Shown here: one piece after another, positions 26,788 to 34,864 of the stretch
Layout: every line of letters begins with the position of its first letter
Numbering within the stretch: position 1 is the first letter of the stretch
DNA from: Pedobacter terrae
GTDB taxonomy: Bacteria > Bacteroidota > Bacteroidia > Sphingobacteriales > Sphingobacteriaceae
Direction of reading: 5' to 3'
DNA length: 64,000 nucleotides
Assembly: GCF_900100705.1 (NCBI RefSeq)
Contig: NZ_FNCH01000025.1
Span: forward strand, 1 to 64,000
Program-made: the position numbers and the translations under genes
The notes under the pieces: model-generated
What the model saw: the letters and a program-made list of their open reading frames with translations, nothing else
What the model was told of the DNA's origin: nothing
Database searches by the model: none

Positions 26788-29508
26788 TTAATTGAATTTA
26801 TTAAAATTCCACACAGCAGAAAACAGGAAAAACCGCTGGAGGGTGTTAAAGGTATTTTGGGTAAAGTAATTACTGGTTGCAACTCGGCTAAGTCCCACAT
26901 TTTGATTTAAAATATCATTACAGGCTACCTTAAACAACAAAGGTTGTCCTTTGAAAAAATATTTACCAATCCAAGAATTCCAAATTACACGATTGAAACT
27001 TCTATTGGTTAAAGAAGTCTTCTGCAACCATTGATAATTAAAATCACTATGGACTTTAATAGATCTGATGTAGACATCAATATCAAATTTGGTCGAAATA
27101 CTAAAATAATCGTTATTATCAACCTGATTTAAAGAAAAATTATTCGTGTTGTAAGCTAACAATGTATTAAGGTCAAATTGGTACTTTTTTTCTTTCGCCT
27201 TATTGAAACTAAAACTAAAATTATAATTATTTAATGCTAATTTATTTACAGTTGAATTTGTTTCATTAAAAATATTATTTCTGAAATAAGCGAAGCCGCT
27301 TGAAAATCTACCATCAAGAGCTCTTATTTTTAAACTCTGCAAAACACTAATTGAGATTGTTTGATTGCGCTTGTCAAAAAGGTTTTTGTATTGATAGGTA
27401 AAAATGCCGCTAGGACTTGTCACAGAAGTTAAGGTGATGGGGTCTGAGACTTGTTCAAAACTGGCAGCAATGTTCCAGCTGCTTTCGGTAGAAACATCAA
27501 ACCTTACCAAATTTAAATTGAAACCGTCAGAATGACTGCTTCTTAAAAATGAGTTTGGCAAAAAAACACTAGTTAGGCTATTATTGGACCGTGAAGGCAG
27601 CAATTGGTTATATGTAGGCGAATTACGATTACCAAAATAACTAAGCTCCAAGAAACGATAATCGGTGAATTTAAAATTGATTTTTAGACGGGGTTCGAAT
27701 AAAATGTAATCTTTTTTTAACTTGCTAAATAGATTATCATCCTCAATTTGCAAGTTTTGATGACCATAGCTACCTGAAATATTTACAGATAACTTTTGCC
27801 CTCCATAGCTCAGATTCAAACCACCTTTATTTATAAGGTAACTATTTAAAAGGTGGGCAGAAAATCTACTATTTTGGGCTTGTAGCTGAATATCATCGAA
27901 TGATCGTCTATCATCATCAGATTCATTACTAACTAAATTATGGCTAAAAGACACATTTATATTTTTAGAGATCGCTTCAGTGTAGATCGTGTTAAGGCTA
28001 GTTGTTCTATTGTTTGTTATAAAGGATTTTATTAATTGTAAGTTACTTACGCTATCTATACCCCCAGATAAGTTGAAAAAACTATTCTCAAACCGGGCAG
28101 ATCCGTTTGTATTTATTTTTTGAAAATTTGTGTTCAAATATGCTGAAAGGGTTCTTCCCACTTTTTTAAATCTTTTTTGCCATTCAAGGTTAAAATTCAA
28201 GTTTTTAAATTGATTTTCACTAGATTTTGTTTCCAGACTATTTAGTACCAATTCATTTGCATTTTCGGTGCTTGAAAATAAATTATCAGTGGACTTTCTT
28301 TTTAAATAATTAATGTCCGCAAAAACCCTAATTATTGAATTATTAGAAAAATTAGTTTTATAATTGAAATTGTACTTATTATTTATTTCATTATTGTCAT
28401 TTGTAGAAAAGGTATTAATCTGTTGCTCCTGGCCAGGTAAAATATAATTCGTTATCGTTGAACTTACTTTATTAACATCACTAATTGTAATCTTCCCGTT
28501 TGCATTTATGGAAGTTTTATCATTATTCCATTTATCATCATAATGAACCCCTGCTGAAGTGATGCGGGGGATTCCCTTACCATCATAATTCCCCGAGCCT
28601 TCATCATCATTGCCAATTCTTTCATTATCTTCCTTCGCCAATCCTGACTGTCCAATATTACCACTAGTTATGTAGGCTGATATTCTTCTTTTTGTCTGAA
28701 AAAGATTAACCATTCCTTGTAAATTGTAGAAGTCTTTGTTTCCAGCACCAGCCGTAGCCCGACCGAAGTACCCATGCTTTTTTGATTCCTTCAACTTTAA
28801 ATTTATAGTCTTATCTTTTACTCCATCATCAATTCCAGTAAATACTGCCGCGTCAGACTTCTTATCATATAATTGCACTTTATCAATCATATCAGCTCTG
28901 AGATTTCTGGTAGTAAGTAACGGGTCATTCCCAAAGAATTCCTCACCATCTACCAAAACTTTCCTTACCTCTTTACCATGGGCCATAATTTTCCCCTTTT
29001 CGTCGATTTGGATGTTTGGAAGCTGACGCAGCAAATCCTCAACCGATGCATTTGGGGCTAGCTTTATACTATCGGCCTGATATTGTATAGTATCCCCAAT
29101 AATTTTAATCGCACTGACTTTCGCTCGAATAACGATCTCATTTAGCAATATTTCTTTTTTGTAAAGCTTAATAATATCCTGATCCAAGATGTTTTTTGAA
29201 TAATTACCTATATTAATTTTCTTTGAAAAGTCAACATACCCATGCCTTGTAAACAAAAGAACATAGTTACCCGTGTCAACCTTTTTAAATTTAAACGTAC
29301 CATCAATGGATGTACGAGTATCAGAAATTATAAAAGAATTAGAGTTTAGAAGAACAACTGAAGTATTAACTAACGCTACTTCTGATGACATATCTTGAAC
29401 TTTTCCTTGTATAGTGCGATTGCTATTTTGGCTGTAGGCAACGGCGTTCAAAAATAAAAAAATAAAGAGTAATGTCTTTTTAAGATTTAGCAATAAGTAA
29501 TTTATCAT
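26788..29508 (-). CDS. TonB-dependent receptor-like outer membrane beta-barrel protein
   Basis: The protein of about 906 residues starts MINYLLLNLKK with a signal peptide ending near AVAYSQ. A start seven codons earlier is also possible. A carboxypeptidase-like regulatory domain follows (TIQGKVQDMSS... to about 115). Then comes a plug domain with SVEDLLRQLPNIQIDEKG and GKEVRKVLVDGEEFFG, and a long beta-barrel rich in Asn, Ser and aromatic residues ending in FLFSAVWNFNKFN. It should take up or bind a ligand at the outer membrane with TonB energy. It is paired with the GLPGLI gene. Next to a lanthipeptide locus it might import, sense or confer resistance to the peptide, but this is inferred. 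Confidence 0.88.
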   Translation of the reverse strand: MINYLLLNLKKTLLFIFLFLNAVAYSQNSNRTIQGKVQDMSSEVALVNTSVVLLNSNSFIISDTRTSIDGTFKFKKVDTGNYVLLFTRHGYVDFSKKINIGNYSKNILDQDIIKLYKKEILLNEIVIRAKVSAIKIIGDTIQYQADSIKLAPNASVEDLLRQLPNIQIDEKGKIMAHGKEVRKVLVDGEEFFGNDPLLTTRNLRADMIDKVQLYDKKSDAAVFTGIDDGVKDKTINLKLKESKKHGYFGRATAGAGNKDFYNLQGMVNLFQTKRRISAYITSGNIGQSGLAKEDNERIGNDDEGSGNYDGKGIPRITSAGVHYDDKWNNDKTSINANGKITISDVNKVSSTITNYILPGQEQQINTFSTNDNNEINNKYNFNYKTNFSNNSIIRVFADINYLKRKSTDNLFSSTENANELVLNSLETKSSENQFKNLNFNLEWQKRFKKVGRTLSAYLNTNFQKINTNGSARFENSFFNLSGGIDSVSNLQLIKSFITNNRTTSLNTIYTEAISKNINVSFSHNLVSNESDDDRRSFDDIQLQAQNSRFSAHLLNSYLINKGGLNLSYGGQKLSVNISGSYGHQNLQIEDDNLFSKLKKDYILFEPRLKINFKFTDYRFLELSYFGNRNSPTYNQLLPSRSNNSLTSVFLPNSFLRSSHSDGFNLNLVRFDVSTESSWNIAASFEQVSDPITLTSVTSPSGIFTYQYKNLFDKRNQTISISVLQSLKIRALDGRFSSGFAYFRNNIFNETNSTVNKLALNNYNFSFSFNKAKEKKYQFDLNTLLAYNTNNFSLNQVDNNDYFSISTKFDIDVYIRSIKVHSDFNYQWLQKTSLTNRSFNRVIWNSWIGKYFFKGQPLLFKVACNDILNQNVGLSRVATSNYFTQNTFNTLQRFFLFSAVWNFNKFN

Positions 29509-29529
29509 TAACAAAAAGTAAGAGTGCAA

Positions 29530-29924
29530 CTTATAGGAAGAGTAGTGTGGGGTTAGGTTATTTGTTCGATATTTTCAATTCATCTGGATTTACATATAAA
29601 TACTACAGACAAGTATAAGTATTTTATGACAAAAATCCGTCAAATGAGTATGTAATTATCCTAATACTATATCACATTAAGATAAAAGCATGTATAATGG
29701 GGAGAGCCTCGCATCAATCATCGATTGAGAGTATTAATTTAAATAAAAGAATGCAACAGCAGGTGTTGTATCCTTTCCTGCTAGTAATACAAACGATTAA
29801 CTGATGGACATTGAAAAACTAGGGAAAAGTTAGTAGTTGTTATTTGTTAAACAACCACTAATTGCTAGTTATAACTCTTACTCCAATATTGCAAGAGTGT
29901 TTTTTCATGATTAACGATCAGGAG
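29530..29924. other. Intergenic, about 395 bp
   Basis: No gene is visible. It contains the upstream region of the receptor gene. A weak plus-strand hairpin with ACTCTT (about 29876) and AAGAGT arms is followed by a T6 run near 29902-29907, perhaps a terminator remnant. Confidence 0.35.
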
Positions 29925-30278
29925 CTATTCGTCCGCTATACCCATCTTAAGCAATTTTTGATCCTTGATTTCAAAAGTATACTTGACGCTACCGTCAATT
30001 AAGATCTTATTATTCAGATCTTTCACCAGTTGATGAACCATGACATCTACTTTTCAGCCTGGACGTCCCTTGATGGTAATCAGTTGTACAAGTGGATCAA
30101 TTTCACCCCATTGCTGCGTCTACCATTCTCTGACAGCATCATTACCAATTACATATCCAGTCTCAAAAGCCTTTGGCCAATGTATGTTGATATCCATAAG
30201 TTTAAAAACACTATCGATGTCTCTTGCATTAAATGCTTTGTAAGCCTCTTTGATAATCGTTGATTATTCGGACTCCAT
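29925..30278 (-). pseudogene. SnoaL-like (NTF2-fold) protein gene with three in-frame stops
   Basis: Starting at the ATG 30276-30278 the frame reads MESE, a TAA, STIIKEAYKAFNARDID, then SVFKLMDINIHWPKAF, VIGNDAVREW, a TAG, TQQWGEIDP, IKGRPG, a TGA, then KVDVMVHQLVKDLNNK, ending KMGIADE and TAG. The IxxxYxAFNxRDID start, the W-P-KAF block and the VxxHQLVKD strand match SnoaL-like nuclear transport factor 2 family proteins. The whole 117-codon frame is kept without any indel, yet each of the three stop codons occurs once inside it. Only point mutations have killed it. Confidence 0.75.
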
Positions 30279-30382
30279 ACAGTATTGTAATTTGAGGTAA
30301 AAATATCCAATTTCAATTTAATTAATCAGCCAAATATTTTTTTTGAAAAACGGTATTTTTCTATAAGAATATAAGTCACTAT

Positions 30383-30590
30383 TTAATTAAACGAAACTTT
30401 GAATTGTAATGGAGAGCATCCTAATTTAGTCTTGAATAACTTGCTAAAGGATTGCGGGTGCTCAAAGCCTAAGCTGTAGGAGATCTCACTGGCCGATAGG
30501 TCCGTAGTCGTTAGCTTTGCTTTTTCGATTAGTTTATCATGTATGTCCTGCTGGGTACTTTGGCCTGTCAGCATAGTAAGCAGATTAGCC
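30383..30590 (-). pseudogene. AraC-family regulator, C-terminal DNA-binding fragment
   Basis: About 63 codons encode the second half of an AraC/XylS DNA-binding domain, including LSASEISYSLGFEHPQSFSK and LFKTKLGCSPLQFK. The effector-binding domain and the first helix-turn-helix are missing. Upstream the sequence changes at about 30590 to a different regulator remnant, so this is a recombined fragment. It cannot bind DNA normally on its own. Confidence 0.75.
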
Positions 30591-31065
30591 AGTTTTTGTT
30601 ATCAAGACCGTTGCAGCATCTGTAAGCCTTCAATTGTCCAGCAAATGTTATCTCGCCAAATTCAACCGGACAATAGCCTAAAAATTTGGGGATTTGTGGA
30701 AACTATTTAATCTGCTGAACAGAATCCTTCTTCTCCCAACGAGTAATACAAAATCTTCCGTTACATCGATAACCCTTGCTACCTCTTTCTTTAACAGCCT
30801 CATATCTATCTTTTTTTTTCGGATATAGTCACCGATGATTACAGGTTTTTCGGGGGGGGGGGTAAATAGCTGGCAAAAATTCCTTATGTTGTTTCTCAAA
30901 ACGTAAATAAGAAAACGCGTGTATAAAACCACGTTGATACATTCGTCTTTGGCCCAAAGAATTAGAATTGAAAATAACAATCGCATCCTCTTGAACAACA
31001 ATAGAGTTGGTCACAGATGGAATTTGTTCATGAAGTTTAGTCAATTCTTGAAAAAATAGGAACAA
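30591..31065 (-). pseudogene. XRE-type helix-turn-helix protein remnant, frameshifted around a G11 run
   Basis: The readable pieces are KPVIIGDYIRKKKIDMRLLKKEVARVIDVTED, then in the next frame CITRWEKKD, then after a stop PQIPKFLGYCPVEFGEI and KAYRCCNGLDNKNW. This order matches small two-HTH XRE-type proteins of Bacteroidota (IGDHIRKRRMDLGLLQ..., PQIRFxPKIIxFLGYxP, KAYRxxNGLS). The frame changes at 30852-30862, a run of eleven G, and again inside the VTED segment. The stretch upstream of the G-run (QEDAIVIFNSNSLGQRR) is open but unrecognised. The 3' end is cut at the AraC fragment. Confidence 0.6.
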
Positions 31066-31448
31066 CCTATTAGATTTGAATACCCCAATGTTAAATCGCT
31101 ATAAATGTGATTATTTTTACGGTTAATATCCACAGCAATATAATAATATAATGGGCATCACGAAAGAAAAAAAATGCAACTGGGTTAAACACATTTTTAA
31201 TTAGTAAAATATCTGTAATTCTTTTACTAAAATTCGCGAGGTTATCTGGGTTTTCTTTATTAAAAGACACAGCAACGGGATACGAAATATTAATTATCTT
31301 AACCTTCTCATGGTGATAACCAAAGAGGAAAATATTTATGAATCTCTGAATTACAAAATATACACAAAATTATATTAATTTGATACATGTATATTCATAA
31401 CCAATATTGAGATTGAACTATAGGTCAAAAATAATTAACTAAACGAGA
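31066..31448. other. Intergenic, 383 bp upstream of the GT14-like gene
   Basis: AT-rich sequence without a supported gene. TAATTTG occurs near 31375-31381, one base short of the Bacteroidota -7 pattern, so the promoter of the downstream gene probably lies here but is not clearly visible. Confidence 0.35.
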
Positions 31449-32273
31449 ATGCATATAACATATATCATTTTAGCGCATAAAAACCCGAAACAGTTATTAA
31501 GACTTGTGAGAGCTTTATCGTGTGAAAAGACGTTTTTTGTGATTCACATTGATTTTTACTCAGACATTAAGAACTTCATTGAAATCTTTACCGAAAGAGA
31601 TCTACTTAGGGTACATTTCATACCCAAACGTTCGATGACAAGTTGGGGTAGTTTTGCAATTGTAGAGGCAACATTGACCTGCTTCCATTACGTACATACA
31701 GGGTTGACCATGACTACGAGGATCATATTGCTAAGCGGTCAGGATTATCCGATTAAAAATAATAAATATATACGTTCTTATCTAGAGTTCAATAATAACA
31801 GTATCTTCCTAAATTATAATAAAATACCCTATGATAAATGGGTTTATGGAGGCAAACTGAGATTTCCATGTTTTGAAATAATCACTGAACAAATAGAAAT
31901 TTACTGTGGTTCCCAGTGGTTTTCGCTTCCATTTCAAGTACTTGGAATAATCTTCGAATTTTTAGAATTCAATCCCGATTTCATAACATATTACAAGGCA
32001 GTCGACGTTCCTGATGAAAGCTTTTTTCAAACATTGCTTTTAAATTGTGACGATGAGTTTGTGAAGGAAAATTTAGTGAATAGAAATCTTCATTTAATTA
32101 AGTGGGATTCCCCTTACATGCATCCTAGAGTTCTTGAAAAAAATGCTATGAAGCTTATAAAAAGAAGCCGATACCTATTTGCAAGGAAATTTGATGGAGA
32201 ACAACCATCCGTGATTTTAGATAAAATAGATTCAGAATTATTATCGACCAAGAAAGAGCTGGCTGAGTTTTAA
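31449..32273 (+). CDS. GT14-type glycosyltransferase (core-2/I-branching family)
   Basis: This 274-aa protein belongs to the Branch family (PF02485). It opens MHITYIILAHKNPKQLLRLVRAL, has FFVIHIDFYSD, then MTSWGSFAIVEATLTCFHY and IILLSGQDYPIK, and PDESFFQTLL late in the protein, which is the conserved acidic block. Family members transfer beta-1,6-GlcNAc or xylose; bacterial substrates are mostly unknown. It has no signal peptide and is probably cytoplasmic. It stands alone between relic genes about 2 kb from the receptor gene, so a link to the lanthipeptide locus rests only on proximity. Confidence 0.85.
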   Translation: MHITYIILAHKNPKQLLRLVRALSCEKTFFVIHIDFYSDIKNFIEIFTERDLLRVHFIPKRSMTSWGSFAIVEATLTCFHYVHTGLTMTTRIILLSGQDYPIKNNKYIRSYLEFNNNSIFLNYNKIPYDKWVYGGKLRFPCFEIITEQIEIYCGSQWFSLPFQVLGIIFEFLEFNPDFITYYKAVDVPDESFFQTLLLNCDDEFVKENLVNRNLHLIKWDSPYMHPRVLEKNAMKLIKRSRYLFARKFDGEQPSVILDKIDSELLSTKKELAEF

Positions 32274-32714
32274 GATATCTTCAACTGTTCTCATCTAAAT
32301 TAGTAATCAAGAAGTTATTGTTTGTTAAAAATTTAACAGAATACAGTTGAACCTTTCAAAAAATTAAATCATCCCTTAAATACGACTATCGATGAGATTT
32401 TTTTCACATATATACTTTTAGCTAAGCTTATCTCACTTAAATATTACCAAAGCAAATTTGATATTTCAAGTCGGTCAGGTTATAAGGAATCTAAGAATAC
32501 CTCGTCAAGTGAGTCGAAAGAGGTTACAGATAAACTTCATGTTAGCAGACAAGCTTATGTCGGGTTTGAACCGAAGGTAGTAGTGCAAACACTTCACACT
32601 TTGTTTTATTAGCCTCTTTATATATTGCTTTGATTGATTGGGTCCTATTCGATTAATTGCCGACCGACATTTTGATCAGCCCTATTTAATCGATCTACGT
32701 GTTAATTTAGATTA
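32274..32714. other. Intergenic, about 440 bp
   Basis: No supported gene on either strand. The stretch marks the transition from the GT14-like gene to mobile-element debris and ends at a terminator-like hairpin. Confidence 0.35.
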
Positions 32715-32749
32715 AACGGGAAGCAATCTTGGGATGTGCTCCCGTTTTT
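32715..32749 (+). terminator. Rho-independent terminator
   Basis: AACGGGA (32715-32721) and TCCCGTT (32740-32746) form a stem with a GC extension, closed by a T5 run at 32745-32749. It points along the plus strand and is the first strong terminator after the GT14-like gene. Confidence 0.6.
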
Positions 32750-32836
32750 CATTTATTGCTCAATGGATTTTACGATCCAGCCCCGCATTCTGTACGGTGG
32801 CCAATTCCAGTCAGTAGCTTGGACAGTCGGAAAAAT

Positions 32837-33260
32837 TCAAAACCCATTTCTGCGCGCTGCCTTCCCCGGATCAAAAGCATCATCATCATCCATTTTCTTC
32901 AGCACCGCTAACCTCATAATGTCCAAAAAAGCCGTCCTACTGATCGTTTTCCTCGCCTTCAGATCATCAAAGCCGCGTTTGGACACTCGATGGTTCACTC
33001 CGAAAAACGTACCCACCACCTTGAACAATTCCACAATACCGATACTGCCACTATTGACCTGTCCCGTTAAATGGATACCATTTACCAGCTCAATCAGGTG
33101 AATATCCTCCCCCGTCCATTTGAACTCTCGCTGCAAACCGCCCAGAGGGTCAACCACTGTTGAAGACAAGGCCCCCCTTCCCGAAAGCGCATGTAACAGC
33201 GCCAGGATTTCATTACGCAAACGCTCCTGCGCCAAAAATGAGCTCACCAGCTCAGCATAG
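32837..33260 (-). pseudogene. RteC-like conjugative-transposon regulator, C-terminal fragment
   Basis: The readable protein contains SSFLAQERLRNEILALL, FKWTGEDIHLIELVNGIHLTG, VNSGSIGIVELFKVVGTFFGV and RKTISRTAFLDIMRLAVLKKMDDDD. This is the C-terminal pattern of RteC proteins, which control excision and transfer genes of CTnDOT-like elements (WTGSKxDLIELIYALHxxG...). The frame stays open up to 33430, but that upstream part overlaps a better plus-strand frame and is not RteC-like. The gene appears cut at about 33260 by recombination. The N-terminal half is missing. Confidence 0.7.
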
Positions 33261-33830
33261 GTTTTTTTGGACAACAGGCACCTGAACTGGAGGCTTTTGA
33301 AAAGCAGCACGAGCTTTCCCGCCTGCTGACCGCTTTGCTGACCAATGATGAACTGGTGATACGTCTGGATATCCTGGAACCAGTGATCGAGCTGCTTGGG
33401 ATTACCAATACCCTTTATCTGTTCAGGCACGGCATTTTGCGCATTATTGATGACGGTGGCACATCTACTGCTTTTCTACCTAAGGATGGCCTCAATTTGC
33501 TGATGAACTTCAGCAATTCGACAGCGCTTCAGTTGGACGCGATTCATGCCCGGCTGAAGGCGAAGCACACCGGGCGAAGGTCAGGGAAATGCTGGACCAG
33601 CATATTTTTCTGGCGGACAACTCCCGTATAGAGGTTGACGGCGCGTGGTTTTCAGAGCTGGTGACCCGGGAAAATGTTTCAGATCTTAAAAACGGAAGGC
33701 TAACCGGGCTTCTGGGTTTTGAAGGATCCTATACAAATATACTCGTGGGCGATGAAGATACCTTGCCGCTTTATCGGTTGAACCAGGCCAACAAAAGCCT
33801 GATTTATCTGCAGGAACTTGGCCTAACTAC
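33242..33830 (+). pseudogene. Broken gene of unknown family within mobile-element debris
   Basis: A plus-strand frame opens after a TGA at 33239 and reads FFGQQAPELEAFEKQHELS, LLTNDELVIRLDILEPVIEL and on to LDAIHARLKA. Here one G is missing (near 33557-33565), and the next frame continues EAHRAKVREMLDQHIFLAD, SRIEVDGAWFSELVTREN and LTGLLGFEGSYTNILVGDED. The joined protein is coherent and helical/acidic, so it was a real gene, but I do not recognise it. Its 5' end is missing, and its 3' end fuses to a recombinase tail. Confidence 0.5.
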
Positions 33831-34089
33831 CCCAATTTTCACCAAATCGGCCATTAATGATAAGAGAAGGCTGATTGGTTCGATGTTCCCCGAAAAATTC
33901 GATTTTGAGAGCCTACAACATCGAACCGCTTTGGTGATCCAAAAATTTCAACTTATCTACCTGATAAAAAATAAATTAGAAGTAAATAAAAAAGGGCAAA
34001 AGATCTTTAAAAATCCTTTGCCCTGTAAAGGTACCCATATGGGGCTCGAACCAAAAAACATTCTTTATTGGCTCTATTCGACGATTTGA
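33831..34089 (+). pseudogene. C-terminal tail of a serine-recombinase-type protein
   Basis: SAINDKRRLIGSMFPEKFDFESLQHRTALV is the typical last segment of Bacteroidota site-specific serine recombinases (KxxLLGSIFPEKLxFxxxxYRTxxxN). It is followed by Lys-rich sequence reading into a GLEP ending that overlaps the tRNA-like repeat at 34039-34052. The catalytic N-terminal domain and coiled coil are missing. The tail is fused in frame to the unknown relic upstream, so this is a deletion junction. Confidence 0.65.
34039..34052. repeat. 14-nt duplicate of the tRNA-His 3' part (attachment-site-like)
   Basis: ATGGGGCTCGAACC occurs here and again at 34148-34161 inside the tRNA-His T-arm, 109 bp away in the same orientation. 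Short direct copies of a tRNA 3' part next to a recombinase tail are what integration of an element into a tRNA gene leaves behind. The copy is short, so a chance match to a common tRNA motif cannot be excluded. Confidence 0.45.
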
Positions 34090-34103
34090 AAATCGCCTAA
34101 AAA

Positions 34104-34134
34104 TAAAAAAGCCCTTTAAGATATCTTAAAGGGC
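34104..34134 (-). terminator. Rho-independent terminator of tRNA-His
   Basis: GCCCTTTAAGAT and ATCTTAAAGGGC (34111-34134) form a perfect 12-bp palindrome directly downstream of the tRNA on the minus strand, followed by a T-rich stretch (minus strand TTTTTTATTTTT). A classic strong terminator. Confidence 0.85.
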
Positions 34135-34139
34135 TTACG

Positions 34140-34214
34140 GGTGGCTGATGGGGCTCGAACCCACGACCCTCGGCACCACAAACCAATACTCTAACCAACT
34201 GAGCTACAGCCACC
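34140..34214 (-). tRNA. tRNA-His (GTG anticodon)
   Basis: On the minus strand the cloverleaf reads GTGGCTG acceptor, TA, a D-arm GCTCAGTTGGTTAGAGT, an anticodon arm with loop TTGTGGT (anticodon GTG), variable loop, a T-arm with GGTTCGAGCC, and CAGCCAC closing the acceptor. An extra G at -1 faces C73, the identity mark of histidine tRNAs. CCA is not encoded. A perfect terminator follows. Confidence 0.95.
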
Positions 34215-34390
34215 GTGTTTTTTTGATGTCACAAAAGTACGACTTTTAACATTCCCTGCAAATATTTTTTTCAATGTTTTTACAACAAATTTTTAATTCC
34301 TTAACATTCAATTATTTGAATTTGAAAAAAAATTTCAGCAACAGATAAAATAGACAGTTTTAAACCTAAAAACATAACTTTACCACGTTT

Positions 34391-34864
34391 ATGATCGAAA
34401 TTTATACAGACGGAGCAGCTAGCGGAAACCCCGGACCAGGTGGTTGGGGTACCATATTAAGAGCAGGGCAACACTATAAGGAGTTAAGTGGCGGCTTTAG
34501 GATGACTACCAATAACCGCATGGAACTATTGGCTGTAATAAAAGGATTAGAAGCATTAAAAAGCTTAAACCAAGAGGTAACCGTTTATTCAGATTCGAAA
34601 TACGTGGTAGATGCCGTGGAGAAGAAATGGGTTTTCGGCTGGGTAAGCAAAGGTTTTAAGGATAAGAAAAACAAAGACTTGTGGTTGAGATTCCTTGAGC
34701 TATATAAGCTGCATAAAGTAAAATTCGTTTGGATTAAAGGCCACAACGCTCATCCAGAAAATGAACGTTGCGACCGGTTAGCCGTATTTGCTTCTCAAGA
34801 CAAGGCAAACTTAGCTATAGATAGTTTTTTTGAAGCAGAAAGAAATAAGGCAAGCTTGCTTTAA
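34391..34864 (+). CDS. rnhA: Ribonuclease HI
   Basis: This 157-aa enzyme degrades the RNA strand of RNA-DNA hybrids, including replication primers and R-loops. The catalytic acids are all visible: Asp7 in IEIYTDGAASGNPGPGGWG, Glu in NNRMELLAV, Asp in TVYSDSKYV and Asp in NERCDRLA. The WIKGHNAHPENERCD block is diagnostic for type 1 RNase H. Length is normal. Its stop overlaps the 3' end of the convergent fbp gene by 4 nt. Confidence 0.97.
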   Translation: MIEIYTDGAASGNPGPGGWGTILRAGQHYKELSGGFRMTTNNRMELLAVIKGLEALKSLNQEVTVYSDSKYVVDAVEKKWVFGWVSKGFKDKKNKDLWLRFLELYKLHKVKFVWIKGHNAHPENERCDRLAVFASQDKANLAIDSFFEAERNKASLL

